Shown piece after piece: positions 1 through 11,790 of a DNA stretch of 64,000 nt. The translations under genes were made by a program, and so were the position numbers. Below the pieces are notes generated by a model. The model was not told where the DNA came from. It was given only the letters and a program-made list of their open reading frames with translations, and made no database searches. The first letter of the stretch is position 1. The number at the start of each line of letters is the position of its first letter. Origin of the DNA: Osedax fenrisi (lineage: Eukaryota > Annelida > Polychaeta > Sabellida > Siboglinidae). The stretch lies in assembly GCA_964019155.1 (NCBI GenBank), contig OZ025244.1, positions 23,197,529-23,261,528 of the forward strand. Direction: 5' to 3'.

Positions 1-1023
1 TAAATATCATATTTACGATCGTGTTTATTTAAGTAGAACATATAATACTATTGAGTGCATGATATTAAATAACGTATTAAAGATATTATTAATGTGATAA
101 TAATACAGTACAATAATACTTATAAACCTATAGGCTTATAAACCTATAGGTGGAATAGTGATTATTTAAAATAATTTTCAAAGTATAATTTTCTATATTC
201 CTACACAATATATTTGTTTAATTTAAATTTGTCATCCCAATACGAATAATTTTACATATATAAGTTAATTATTTGAGACTTAAAACTGTGTTTACTCCAA
301 TAATAACATTATTATTTATTGATTATATGGTAATACTTTGGATTTTATTAATCGACGAGAAATTACGGTTTTAATAGGAATATTATATAATAAGTTTATA
401 TTTTAAGTTTAATATTATCACTAGTATAACACCATATAATATAATCAAGGACATCATGTCTTCTAATGCATATTTGTGAATATAAAATATATTTTATTGT
501 AAGCCTCTATTATTTTATAATATTGCATTATGGTCCGGGAGTATACTATGTAGCCTACATAATGTAGGTACTATAGTACGTATAGGTATAGACCTACTAC
601 CAACATTATACTTATACCTATTTTAATTTGATATGCAAAAAATCATTTTTAAATTAATAATTTAATTATAATTATATTAACATTTTAATATAATTTAATA
701 CAAATTATATTATTTAAAATATAAACATAAATCAAATAGAAACATATATTTCCATGCAAGCCAAATTTATAAATAAATTCGTATTTTTAATTAAAAATAT
801 TATTTATTTTGATTATATTAAAATAAAATAAAATTTATTTAAAATCATAGAAACTTAAATACACAACTTAAAAATAACTTAAGATACTAGCAATATATTT
901 CGAAATACAAAAATTACCATTTCGGAAGGGAGAAGAAGTCCTTGATATAACTATAGTAACTATATTTTATATTATTATTACCAAGCTTTGTAAGCAATAT
1001 AAAAACTGAGATCTCTTCTCATA
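1..1023. other. AT-rich intergenic DNA, nothing recognised
   Basis: No open frame with recognisable content. The only local structure is a short duplication of a TATAAACCTATAGG-like unit near 119-150 and a TA-rich inverted stretch near 556-600. The stretch ends at the left terminus of a MITE. Confidence 0.6.
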
Positions 1024-1679
1024 GGGAAAAGTCCCCTATTACCGACCCCCTCTCCTATCTCAGTAACTATAAGAGGTATAAAAAAATAATATATACACGA
1101 ACTGTTAGTAATGTAATGATAAATATGAATAATTATTTTATTTAAAAAAATATTTAATCCTACAATTGTTATTTGATAAAATGTAATATTCTGTTTTTAC
1201 TTTTTAAATATTTGAATAATAACTTTTTTTAAATTATTGTAAATACTTTATTATTTAAAAGAAAACTTAATACTGCACATAATATTGTAGATCAATAACA
1301 TTTTTATAACTATTATTGAAATAATTTAATTTGAATAACTATTAACCAATATATCTTAATTATAGAAACACATATGATTTTCCTATTACCGACCCCCTAA
1401 ATTACCATAATACCGACCCCATGTTATTTAGAATATCAAATAAAAATAGATCCGTATTTTACTTTATTTTTATCAATATTTTACTGTATTAGGTACATGT
1501 ATCCGATTACCGACCCCCCTGTTTATTCTTGTAAATATAATTATATCAAAAATTAAAAATAGCCACATTATTCATTGCCATAATATTACCCTAATTACAA
1601 AATTTCAAATAAATATATTTAATATTGAATAAGTTATTACAAATAATCATTTTGGGATCGGTAATCGGAGAATTTCCCC
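1024..1679 (+). mobile_element. MITE family A, copy 1 (internally deleted)
   Basis: Non-autonomous DNA transposon. It is bounded by TA on both sides (1022-1023 and 1680-1681). The left end reads GGGAAAAGTCCCC followed by ATTACCGACCCCC; the right end carries GGTCGGTAAT-like sequence (first base changed) and ends in TTTCCCC. A block close to TATCTCAGTAACTATAAG follows the left core. Two further ATTACCGACCCC cores lie near 1382-1425 and one near 1503-1518. Compared with the copies at 16881 and 41542 it lacks about 270 bp, including the inverted core pair. No transposase is encoded. The TA duplications suggest mobilisation by a Tc1/mariner-like enzyme, which is inference. Confidence 0.8.
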
Positions 1680-1689
1680 TACTAGCCTC

Positions 1690-2120
1690 TGTCCGGCACT
1701 CCTAAACTCCGATTTCCAAAATATTATAAATACACACGCACCTACAAAAACTACATTAATTACTATCCGCCCATTTCTCACTGGTTCTCCCACGAAATTG
1801 ACATCTTCAAGAAGAGGTTTCGCAAATGTAAGAAGAAATTTCTTGAAAATCTTTCTACTCAAATAAAATTAGCTCTATCACTAGCTATAAAAATTACAAA
1901 TATAATATAATACCCACCTCCTTCAAAATCCATATATTATAATAAAACGATAGAATTGATCTCCTCTGATGCTCGAAAATTATTTAAAATAGCAAATAAA
2001 ATTCTCTCCTTCAGATGAAAAAATCCTCCCCATGTTACCGAACACGTTAAGTGTTCAACTATATATACTCTCTTTTGAAAATAATATTGAAAGCATCGAT
2101 GATATTATTTGCGCCTCTAT
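1690..2120 (+). mobile_element. LINE fragment, region between endonuclease and RT (degenerate)
   Basis: The plus strand around 1940-2000 translates to a run containing SSDARKLFKIANKIL. This resembles the linker between endonuclease and reverse transcriptase in the L2-type LINE at 52-56 kb (there, GKDTKKLFRISSTLLGK). The upstream part (about 1800-1870) is rich in basic residues (KKRFRKCKKKFL), also typical of this linker. It is broken by stops and has no RT core. It ends at the family D MITE terminus at 2124. Confidence 0.45.
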
Positions 2121-2123
2121 ATA

Positions 2124-2240
2124 GGGGAAAGGTGGGTAATGTGGCCACTTGGCGTATCTCATAAACTATAAGTCCAATCAAAAAAAATATATAGGTACTA
2201 TATGTACATAATGATTAGTTTGTATTTACGTTAACTAATT
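2124..2240 (+). mobile_element. MITE family D, left end
   Basis: After TA (2122-2123) the sequence starts GGGGAAAGGTGGGTAATG, followed by TGGCCACTT. About 30 bp in there is GTATCTCATAAACTATAAG, matching the block just inside families A and B. The matching right terminus was not found, so the element is truncated or its end has diverged. Confidence 0.5.
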
Positions 2241-2904
2241 AAATGCTATAATAATTAAAATTAATTTATTAGGTAGTGTAATTTATTTCATATTATTTCA
2301 TACAAAATATAAACCGACTTTATTTCTTTTAATTATTTAAAATAAATCTAGTAAATAAAAAATTAATTACGTTAAGATATTTTAACATACACAACATATT
2401 TCAATAATTTTTTTAATATTAGTTGCAATTAAATTCATTGATTATATATTTATGTTATCAGTTTACGATTATTCTTAATGTTAATAATAATATTGTTTAC
2501 TTTATATACTTGTCCACTTGATGTGTATTTGAAATAATAGATAATTAATACATCCATAACCTACCTTATATGTATGCTTATATATCATATCAAATAACAA
2601 AAGTATTAATTATTTATATGATATTCTTACATTTGATCTAATGTTGTTGTTTACCTGTTATATAATTTTTATCTTTAACCTAAAACTACATGAATATATT
2701 ATATAATCAATAATATAAATAATTAAAAGAATCTATTAAAACAATAATTAATATAATCAATGAATATATTGTTAATATGAATAATGTATTAATTTCATTA
2801 TATTATTATTTAGTGTATTTATATATATTATATTCAATACACAATATTTCACCATGTACTACATTGCCTATAAATAATTATTTATCATATATTTGAATAA
2901 TAAC

Positions 2905-2943
<39 letters not shown>

Positions 2944-5360
2944 TGCTTTAATATAACATAAACAACTAATTGAATACCCTGTCACTAGCTAAGCTTCTAT
3001 TCGAGAATGTCCATCTTGAAATAAGTGTACAAAAAGAAAATTAAAATATCAATATTGACTTTATAGGATGCAATAAGTTATTTTGCAAACAGGTTTTCTT
3101 ATTTATCATTATATTTAATACAGGATTTATTACTAGTGTTACAAAAATTAGTATTAAATTATAATTTTTTTTTTTAAATAATAATTTTTCGTTTATTTAA
3201 TTTTTAATGAATCATTAGAATATTATCAATACATTATTTTAGAATCTGAATTTATAACATTATTATTTTTATATTTGTTATCATGTAAGAACATTAATTA
3301 ATAATTATAATTAACCTATTAGCATTATCTTCTTAATCGATTCTCTTTAATATTATAAATAAATGTATATGAATATTACATACTTAGTTATTGGATGAAA
3401 CCTACATATCATGTGGAATCATATTCAGTGAGCGTGGTGAATATATAATTTCCCTTAGAGGTTAGACTTTAAATCATAGCCTATTACATGTTAAGATACT
3501 AATTCACCGCATAAATGTTTAGGTTATCATTTGTTCAATATAACTGGAGATCAGAAAGATATACAAATTGAATTTCCGAACGTTCGAATTGTAAATATAA
3601 TTCTTAATTAAGATACTTTGCGTTATTACTGGAAATAGTATTATTGTATATATGAAATTGTATATAACATATTTTCTAATACTCACTATTTTAAATTTCC
3701 TGAACTGTATTAATATATTTTATATATGAATGGAAATATGTATCCTACAATTCATTTATATTCCGCTATTTTTACTTTGATAATATATACATTATTTGAG
3801 TTTTACATTTGTTATATATATATTTAATCTTATAGTGAATCTTCAGGTTTTATCTCAATATGTTTATCATGCAGATTAATAAGCTATATGAATATTTGTG
3901 ATTTTATTAAATTTTTTATTAGCATTTAAAGAATAAAGTATACATTTTCTAATAAGAATTTTTTTAATTTAAATACTATAATATATATATATACAATATA
4001 ACCTAATTGTTGTACGAGATGGTATAACACCTTCTTAATGATAACCATTACTATTATAATCTTGGATATATTAAATAAACCTGTACTGGTCAAATATATA
4101 TTTAAATCCATTTAGCTTAATTTATTTGTTATATAAATATATGTATATGTATAGCTCTAAATATGTATTCTTATTATAAACGAGTACTTGCTTGCGTGTT
4201 ACGAGTTTATGATATAGTAATACATTTACATTTAATATTGATTTGGAACAACTAATAAGTAGGAACAAATAATATTCCGGAATGACCATTATTTTAATTT
4301 ATTTATAATATAATTTCATTCTAACGTATTGTTATCTTAAAGAAATAATGTATATACCTTCACAATTCAATACTTTTTATTATCTATGACATTACTAACA
4401 CATTAATTTTTATTTACAATAATATGTTATTCAAATTGAATTAATATACTTGTGTTAGTTTGGTGGGCCCTGCTAATGGTCAGTTGGTCTAGAGTAGAGT
4501 AATGTAATCACAGAATCCGTAAAGGAACACGATGACGCACCTACGACAAGTATAGAACACGTATACAACCAAGTGTTTGTTGTCTTTATATCTGTAACTT
4601 GATGATCTAATATTACCTATCTGCAAATTTGCAGTTATCGTTTATGAGTTAACTCATTAACTATTGTCATGATGTGTTATATTCCATGAATATAGCGTGT
4701 GTGATTTTAGATCCAGTAAATAATGGAAGCTACTTAACCACGTCAAGGTATCACACGTATAAGTAGATGTTTCGTAATATCTATTAATAGATACTACCGG
4801 AATTTCAACCAACAATCAGATTTTTTTTTAAAGTATTTTAATTTTTTTTTAATTTTAATATTCTGAAATAGAAATTATATAATTTAATAATCATTGGTTT
4901 AAAATCTAAACTTTAGATAAATCGTATACAATACCTGAGTAAGTATTTATAATAAATCCAATAAAATATTTAATTCTGTTAAATATTATATCTGTTAATA
5001 TTCTCTATACTTATCACCAGCATATTACAAAAACAGTCTTATTTTTAGATTAGATAAGCAAATTAATACACCGCGAGTTTCATATGAAGAATATCTCGTA
5101 AAACAACTAAGAAAGCAATTTGCAATACTTTGATACAAAGTTGTTTAAATGTGTTGAATAATATATTTGTTGAGGCTTTCAATAAGAAAATAATTTCCAT
5201 CAGATTTACTGAAATATGAACTACAATATAGAACATAATATGGAAATCGAAACACAAATAAATTGAGAATGTGAAAAATACATTCTTTATATTGATAGAA
5301 AATATTTTCTAATAAATATATATTAAAATATATATATATATATATTGGCATATATAGACA
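2241..5360. other. AT-rich intergenic DNA
   Basis: Very AT-rich, with a (TA)n run at about 2911-2942. The patch at about 4450-4800 is less AT-rich and looks like unique sequence, but no frame or motif could be identified. Short open frames here (3926-4111, 5063-5351) have AT-driven composition and no family signature. Confidence 0.5.
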
Positions 5361-5363
5361 TAC

Positions 5364-5367
<4 letters not shown>

Positions 5368-5402
<35 letters not shown>
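5368..5402. repeat. (TA)n microsatellite
   Basis: Uninterrupted TA dinucleotides, preceded by an imperfect TA-rich tract from about 5328. Confidence 0.95.
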
Positions 5403-5406
<4 letters not shown>

Positions 5407-5732
5407 TATATATTCCTATAGTTTATATTATATAACTAATATACATAGTTACGTACATTAAGGACATTGTATATACACCTATAGGTGTGTACAAAGCAGA
5501 CTACGTTAACGTTGACCCGATGACCCAATCAGAATAGCACTAAGAAGACTTCCGAGTAGTTATGAGGACAGACCGTAGCTTACGGGTATTTCTATTGCGG
5601 AATATCAAGGTCATAAGAAGGTCATAACGATGAGTTATTAGTGGCCCGTCCATCCGGATTCACAACAAAGGTCGAGAAGATGGGGGAGATGTCGGAGAAC
5701 CAGAAGAAATATATTATTTCTGGTATTTTTAC

Positions 5733-5800
5733 AAATATATTATTCCTACTGAAGTTGATGTTCATATGTGAACATCAATTTCAGTAGGAATAATATATTT
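5733..5800. repeat. Inverted repeat (foldback), arms about 32 bp
   Basis: The left arm, reading toward CCTACTGAAGTTGATGTTCA, pairs with a right arm TGAACATCAATTTCAGTAGG with one mismatch, around a 4-nt centre. Both arms end in AATATATTATT. It may be a small foldback element; no target duplication is clear. Confidence 0.8.
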
Positions 5801-5814
5801 AAGAATATATATAG

Positions 5815-5875
<61 letters not shown>

Positions 5876-5877
5876 CA

Positions 5878-5968
5878 AATTTTTTTCTTATTATTTTTTC
5901 AATCACTATTTATATTACTATTTTATATATATATATATACTATTTATATTACTATTTTATATATATAC

Positions 5969-6020
<52 letters not shown>

Positions 6021-6054
6021 GTAATATAAAGTGATTGAAAAAATAATAAGAAAA
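5878..6054. repeat. Inverted repeat with TA-tract loop
   Basis: The left arm (about 5883-5930, containing TTTTTTCAATCACTATTTAT) is mirrored by 6010-6054 (containing GTGATTGAAAAAATAATAAG). Between the arms lie TA and TATTACTATTTTATA repeats. The uninterrupted TA run at 5814-5872 flanks it on the left. Confidence 0.8.
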
Positions 6055-6330
6055 AAATGTGATTGAATCATTAAAATACCAAATCAGGTTATAATATAAT
6101 TAAATAGAAATGTTTAAATTGAAGTTGTTTTTATTTTTACAAAATATATGTTCAAGTAATATGATCAAGTAACGGCGTGTGACATCAGCGTACGAAGACA
6201 TCGGTTCAGAAGAAGAACAAATTAACCAGCAGCAGATGAGGCGCTGTAGATCCGTGATGATGACTAATCCCCTGCTAGATCTCGAGGACTGCTAAGAATC
6301 GGTGATACGCACCTGATCCGTTCATATATA

Positions 6331-6554
6331 CTGTTATGCTGCTATTATGCGGCTATTACTGTTTGCTGGGTGGGCAGATTGTATTCGGGGTATATCCCCG
6401 CTACCCATGTCCTCCTCCTCGTCCTCGGAGGAAGATGCCGCCACACCGCCCCGAGCAGGCGCCGCCCTGGGGGTGATCCGCGTCGATAGTTCGCCTGACG
6501 AAGACAATCTGCCACCCAGCAAACAGTAATAGACGCATAATACCAGCATAACAG
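6331..6554. mobile_element. GC-rich MITE with about 50-bp terminal inverted repeats
   Basis: The left terminus begins CTGTTATGCTGCTATTATGC and runs on through CTATTACTGTTTGCTGGGTGG to CAGATTGT. The right terminus is its reverse complement with few differences. The flanks are CATATA on the left and CATATG on the right, a possible 5-bp target duplication. The 120-bp interior is strikingly GC- and CpG-rich for this region and is open on both strands: plus strand (6347-6529) with a Ser/Glu run then PPRAGAALG, and minus strand (6334-6549) with SSSEDEEEDMGSGD. I do not recognise a family. The interior could be a captured exon or a relic of the autonomous parent. Confidence 0.75.
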
Positions 6555-6610
6555 CATATGTTAGAGACTCACATGTTTACATTGTGCTATTATGCTGCTA
6601 TTAAATGTAT

Positions 6611-6732
6611 ATTATGCTGCTATTAATTTTAAAAGTATATTATACTGCTATTATGCTGCTGTTATTAGAATATTCTAATAACAGCAGCATAATAGCAGTA
6701 TAATATACTTTTAAAATTAATAGCAGCATAAT
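6611..6732. repeat. Perfect 122-bp palindrome
   Basis: Two 61-bp arms without spacer, centred on GAATATTC between 6671 and 6672. Every base pairs. The arms carry ATTATGCTGCTATTAA and TTATGCTGCTGTTATT, the same motif as the terminal repeats of the MITE at 6331-6554. It probably represents a foldback derivative of that family. Confidence 0.95.
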
Positions 6733-6777
6733 ATTAGCATAATAGACTTTAAATGAGAGAACCCGTACAACTCGCGT

Positions 6778-6780
<3 letters not shown>

Positions 6781-6832
<52 letters not shown>

Positions 6833-6888
6833 TCGTTTAAATCCATAAATCCATATATATATATATATATGGATTTAAACGAATATAT
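6781..6888. repeat. (TA)n tract and TA-loop hairpin
   Basis: A TA run at 6781-6822 is followed by arms ATATATTCGTTTAAATCCAT (6827-6846) and its exact complement (6869-6888), with TA repeats in the loop. Confidence 0.85.
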
Positions 6889-7005
6889 CATATATATTAT
6901 AATAAGGAGACTTGTTCATATCACATCCAAATTAGATGAGATGTGAAAAATGATGGGTACGATTACGGGTGTAGACCCATCTATAGTTGGATATATATAT
7001 ATATA

Positions 7006-7008
<3 letters not shown>

Positions 7009-7073
<65 letters not shown>
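7009..7073. repeat. (TA)n microsatellite
   Basis: Long uninterrupted TA run; shorter TA tracts flank it on both sides (6981-7008, 7076-7089). Confidence 0.95.
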
Positions 7074-7089
<16 letters not shown>

Positions 7090-7654
7090 ACATACTTAAA
7101 GAAAAACAATTAATTAATTAACAATTTGGAATAATAACTAACGTCGATAGTCTATCGATGACTTAATATGACAATTAAAGTTAAACGAACATTTAACAAA
7201 TATATATATAATAATTTGGCATAGGCTACTATAGGTTGGTTAGTCCTAGTTAGTTAGTTTTAGTATACTAAAACTATAGCTGCCAAGTTGGTTTAAGCTT
7301 TAACTATAGTTATCTTACTATATATAGTTTATAAAAGGGCTTCACCATACAAATCCAGTGAATGACAAAACCAGTCTTATTTAAGGGAAATTTAAATAGG
7401 TCATGCTTAATTTATAATTGTATTAATTATTAATACAAATAAGTACTATCAGTTATAAAACCCCACCCGTAAATATAGAGTAGCATGATGTCACAAAGTA
7501 AACACGTAGGTTGTATTATCATAATACAATACTAATATATTCTATATCTGTAATAGTCGATTTTATTATCGGGTGCACAAAAGCGTAAATGAATTCGCGT
7601 ATAATGACACTATTGCGACAAATTTCCAATAGAAAAAGGTAAAGAAATTACACC

Positions 7655-7876
7655 ATGCAGGATAAAGAATATAACCAGAAACGAGTAGATCAGAAGGACA
7701 TAAACGTGGTATCTAAGGTAGGTGAAAATGAACAAGCAAACATATCCGGCAAGGATAAAGATGAAACCGTTGACTTAGGCGCATCGGACTCATCTTCTGA
7801 CGAATCAAGAGAACACGAAGATGAAGAGATTGACCAAGAATTATTGGACGAATGTTATCTTTGTAACAGTATATAA
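7655..7876 (+). CDS. Acidic small ORF, 73 aa, unknown
   Basis: ATG at 7655, stop at 7874-7876. The protein starts with a mixed Lys/Asp/Asn region, has a phosphosite-like stretch DSSSDESREHEDEEIDQELL at about residues 46-65, and ends DECYLCNSI. Its codons are less AT-biased than the surroundings and it lacks the Ile/Tyr runs of TA-derived frames, so it may be real or a relic exon of a transposon protein. Acidic Ser/Asp/Glu tails occur at the N-termini of several DNA-transposase families (piggyBac among them), but nothing here identifies one. It lies 50 bp from a TAATAGC-type inverted repeat. No spliced partner could be recognised. Confidence 0.35.
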   Translation: MQDKEYNQKRVDQKDINVVSKVGENEQANISGKDKDETVDLGASDSSSDESREHEDEEIDQELLDECYLCNSI

Positions 7877-7925
7877 ATGGATTGTATTTAAAATAATATA
7901 TATATATATATTATTAAACCCATCT

Positions 7926-8010
7926 AACAGTAATAGCCTCATAATAGCAACATAATAGCCTAACTAGTAGCTTATTATGTTGCTATTATTAGGCTATTAC
8001 TTTTATCTAG
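7926..8010. mobile_element. Small foldback element of the TAATAGC family
   Basis: The left half reads CAGTAATAGCCTCATAATAG and the right half, ending GGCTATTAC, is roughly its reverse complement. The left half matches the terminal sequence of the MITE at 6331-6554. There is almost no interior. Confidence 0.7.
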
Positions 8011-8105
8011 GAATATTATAAGGTAAATTATTAAATTATCAAAACCTAATTATTAAATAAATATGAATAATATTTATTATTAGGTACTGATGATATGTGT
8101 ACTAG

Positions 8106-8107
<2 letters not shown>

Positions 8108-8196
<89 letters not shown>
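8108..8196. repeat. (TA)n microsatellite, about 89 bp
   Basis: Uninterrupted TA dinucleotides; one of the longest in the window. Confidence 0.97.
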
Positions 8197-8199
<3 letters not shown>

Positions 8200-8356
8200 T
8201 ACATAGGTAGAGCTCTAGCCCATTGTTAGTCAGTGTATTGTTCCCTCTCGATTGTTTTTGGATATAAATATTCAATAAAACCTAATTATAATAAACATTA
8301 AATGATTAATAGATAATAATTAATTATAGACTATTATAGAAAAAAAATAAATATAA

Positions 8357-8396
<40 letters not shown>

Positions 8397-8933
8397 TATT
8401 AAATATGCACAGTAATATAACAATTATAAATATACAACCTATTATTAAAATATTATTCTAATAATTATAATAATTATAATAATATATATATAATTATATA
8501 TTATATTAAAATATATTAAATATAATATTAATAATACGAATTAGTGTTTCTACTAGTAACCTATAAACAATATGTTATACATATATAATAGGTTACTTAT
8601 ATAAATAATATATAATAATAATTATTATTTATTATTATTATAAGTATACTTACTTATTGTGAATTATTGAAAATTGTTCTACACTCGACAACATTAATAT
8701 TAACAATAACAAATTATGGTAATATAAATCGAATACAATAAATATCCGGAGAATGAATAAATATATGTGTACATAATTGATTGGATAATAATATAATTAT
8801 ATTGTAGCCAATCAAAATATATGTAATATAAAAATAAATTTTATTAATACAGGGAATATAAGAATTTATAATAAACTTGAATATTAAATATAAATATATA
8901 TATATATAGATATGTATATATATACATATATAA

Positions 8934-8937
<4 letters not shown>
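8200..8937. other. AT-rich DNA, nothing recognised
   Basis: Contains a (TA)n run at 8363-8392 and short AT-only inverted stretches. No coding signal seen. Confidence 0.6.
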
Positions 8938-9005
<68 letters not shown>

Positions 9006-9043
9006 TAAAAGTTTATTGAATTACTGGTTATAGATATACCTAT

Positions 9044-9091
<48 letters not shown>
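8938..9091. repeat. (TA)n, (GATA)n and (TA)n cluster; probable solo LINE 3' end
   Basis: TA run at 8938-8972, about eight GATA units at 8973-9004, then TTAAAAGTTTATTGAATTAC and another TA run to 9091. A GATA run followed by a sequence reading TTTATTG (AATAAA on the minus strand) is also seen at the 3' ends of minus-strand LINEs at 47737 and 59424. This may be a severely 5'-truncated LINE copy. Confidence 0.6.
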
Positions 9092-9096
<5 letters not shown>

Positions 9097-9267
9097 TATT
9101 TATACTTAATATATTATATATTCATTACCTATATGTATTATAATATATTATACCTAAACATATACATTATTATATATAATACGTATATAAAACGTATACG
9201 AGGCACTATGCACTGTTTTAGTTACAAACAACCTCCGCGTTAATGTTGGCTATGTACACGTTGAATA

Positions 9268-9318
9268 GCTAACAGTAATATCCTCATAATAGCAGCATTA
9301 ATGCTGCTTTCATGCCTA
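9268..9318. repeat. Fragment of the TAATAGC terminal-repeat family
   Basis: AACAGTAATATCCTCATAAT then AGCAGCATTAATGCTGCT: a diverged copy of the terminus seen at 6331 and 7926, with a short palindrome (AGCAGCATTAATGCTGCT). Confidence 0.6.
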
Positions 9319-9375
9319 ATTGTGTCATAAAGAATATTCTTTAAAAAATGCATATTCAAATATCCCAACGTAATA

Positions 9376-10266
9376 GGGAAAGTATCCGATTACCGACCCC
9401 CTCCTAATACCGACCCTCTCTCGTATCTTAGTAACTATAAGAGATATCAACAAATTATATATACATGAACTGTTAATAATTTAATGATAAATATGAATAA
9501 GTATATTGTTTAAAAAAATATGTAATCCTACAATTGTTATTTGATAAAATGTAATATTATGTTTTTACTTTTTAAATATTTGAATAATAACTTTTTTTAA
9601 AGCATTGTAAATACTTTATTAATTAAAAGAAAACTTAATACTGCGCATAATATTGTAGATCAATAAAATGTTTATAAATATTATAAAAATAATTAAATTT
9701 GAATATTGTTATAACTATTAACCAATATATCTTAATTATAGAAACCCATATGATTTTCCTATTACCGACCCCCTAAATTACCCTAATACCGACCCCATAT
9801 GATTTATAATATCCAATCAAAATAAATCCTTATTTTACTTTAAAATATGTCGTAAGTTATTTGTGTATCGTTGATATAGATTTATGATTAATTATTCCAG
9901 TTGATTATATACATACTGATTAATAACTAAATATTAAATAATAATATACACTATTTTAATATAATTACTATAAAGATTAATTTAAATTTAATATTACTAT
10001 TAAAACATAAATTCAATAACAAATAAATTGCATGCATATTATAATTAATTATATATATATGTATATCTACTATTTTTATTGGATATTATAATACTAAAAT
10101 TATTTATACCATGATTATTTTAGGTGGTCGGTATACCTATTATAATAGGAGAAGGGGTCGGTATTAAGCACAGGTATCCGATTACCTGGCTGATTATGTA
10201 CGATTACCACATTGACCCCCCTGTTTATTCTTGAAAATAATTTTTAAAATAGCCATATTATTCATT
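9376..10266 (+). mobile_element. MITE family A, copy 2 (right end missing)
   Basis: The left terminus GGGAAAGTATCCGATTACC follows TA (9374-9375). The TATCTTAGTAACTATAAG block, the middle core pair (about 9763-9795) and part of the right inverted core cluster (about 10124-10160) are present. Homology with the 41542 copy stops at about 10266, where sequence leading into a LINE begins. The right terminus is absent, so no target duplication can be shown. Confidence 0.8.
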
Positions 10267-10319
10267 TAAAGTTTTATCATTTGAAGTTTTCTTATGAACT
10301 ATCAATTCAACTAACATTA

Positions 10320-11790
10320 CTATTAAATAAATCGTTATCATTAGGCGTATGTCCTAATAAATGGAAATTAAGTTTTATCGTGCCTATTTTCAAAAAAGGG
10401 GATCCAACCGATAAATTACAGAACTATTTCAATCACTTCTATCATATATAGATTTTTTGAACGAATACTTGTTGAGAATATTAGATTTTACTTAACTAAC
10501 CCTACTAATTATATTATCTCTGAATCACTATTTGGTTTTAAACCTGGAAAATCAGTAGAATCATAATTACTAAAGTGTTTTAAACATTGGATTACTGCAT
10601 TATATAATAATAAATTCGTTGATATCATTTACTTAGATTACGCTAAGATATCTGATAAGGTATTTCATAACAAGTTAATAGCAAAGTTATCAAATATATT
10701 GTAGTTCCCATTTTATATTGGATAATTAACTTTTTATCGAACAGATCACAAAAAGTTAGGATAAATAACACTATCTCTGATTATGCAAATATGTATATGG
10801 AGTACCACAGGGTTCTGTTATTGGTCCTTTGCTATTTTTGATCTATATAAATGATCTAGTTGATAGTATTGATACATATATTACAATTAGTATTTTTTCT
10901 GATGATACGAAATTAAGATTAATTTATAATAATTTAAATGATAGAGATAAACTTCAATTAGCAATCATACATACATTTTATAATTATTCAGTATTATGGC
11001 AATTCTAGCCAAAAAATCATTTCTTTGACTTTAGGTGAAGCTTTACCTAGTTACTAGTTCTTTAACTAGTTACCATTCCAACATAGTATGTTAATGATGC
11101 TAGCATTAGTTATTGCTCTTCCTATATATATTTAGGTATTACTATCGATGATAATCTATACTTTAAAAAAACATATTGGTGTATGTTGTACTAAAGCTTA
11201 TAATGTTATTAATCGTACATTTCGTTGCTTTATAACAGATAATGTTACTGCTATATTAACAGCATATATAGCCTATACATACCTCACCTAGAATTTGCCT
11301 CTACAGTATGGAATCCTGGCATAGAGTCGAGAGGCTACTTAGGACTTAAACGACAACTTGAAAAAGTTCAAAAGTATTTTACTCGTCGTCTTTTTGCTCG
11401 TTGTAAAATACCTTATCTAAGTTATGAAGAACGAATTACATTTATCTATATCGATTCCCTTGAAATACGCCGAATGAGATTCGACTTAATAATGATATAT
11501 AACTTAATAATGAGTTGATTGATATTGATCCATCTTTAATCATACAAGTAAAAACTATTAATATTACTCGAGGCCAATATACAATATTATTAATAGATAA
11601 GTCAAGGATTGACTTGCGGAGAAATCTATTGAAAAATAGAGTGGCCTATATGGAATAATCTGGATGATAATATAGTTAATGCAAAACCGTTGTTTATATT
11701 AAAATCAAACATTACAAATATTATAAGTAATATAACTTAAGTTCGTACATATATGATCGTAAATACGTAAAATAAATATTTTGTATTTAA
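10320..11790 (+). mobile_element. CR1-like LINE, RT to C-terminus (pseudogene)
   Basis: 5'-truncated non-LTR retrotransposon read on the plus strand in several frames. It has a pre-RT segment (PNKWKLSFIVPIFKKGD), then GVPQGSVIGPLLFLIYINDL at about 10798-10860, and FSDDTKLRLIY (an F-DD catalytic box in altered form) at about 10890-10925. The C-terminal region has RRLFARCKIPYLSYEERI and a following YNLI segment. Many stops and frameshifts show it is dead. The motif set matches the minus-strand element at 47737-49135, so both belong to one CR1/jockey-group lineage. A 3' untranslated stretch with AATAAA near 11770 follows. Confidence 0.8.

Noticed and set aside
5768..6016. YIYIYI open frame, and similar ones at 12124, 21949, 32484 and 49432
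   Set aside because: Translation of TA dinucleotide tracts. The 12124 frame does contain a genuine LINE piece, annotated separately.
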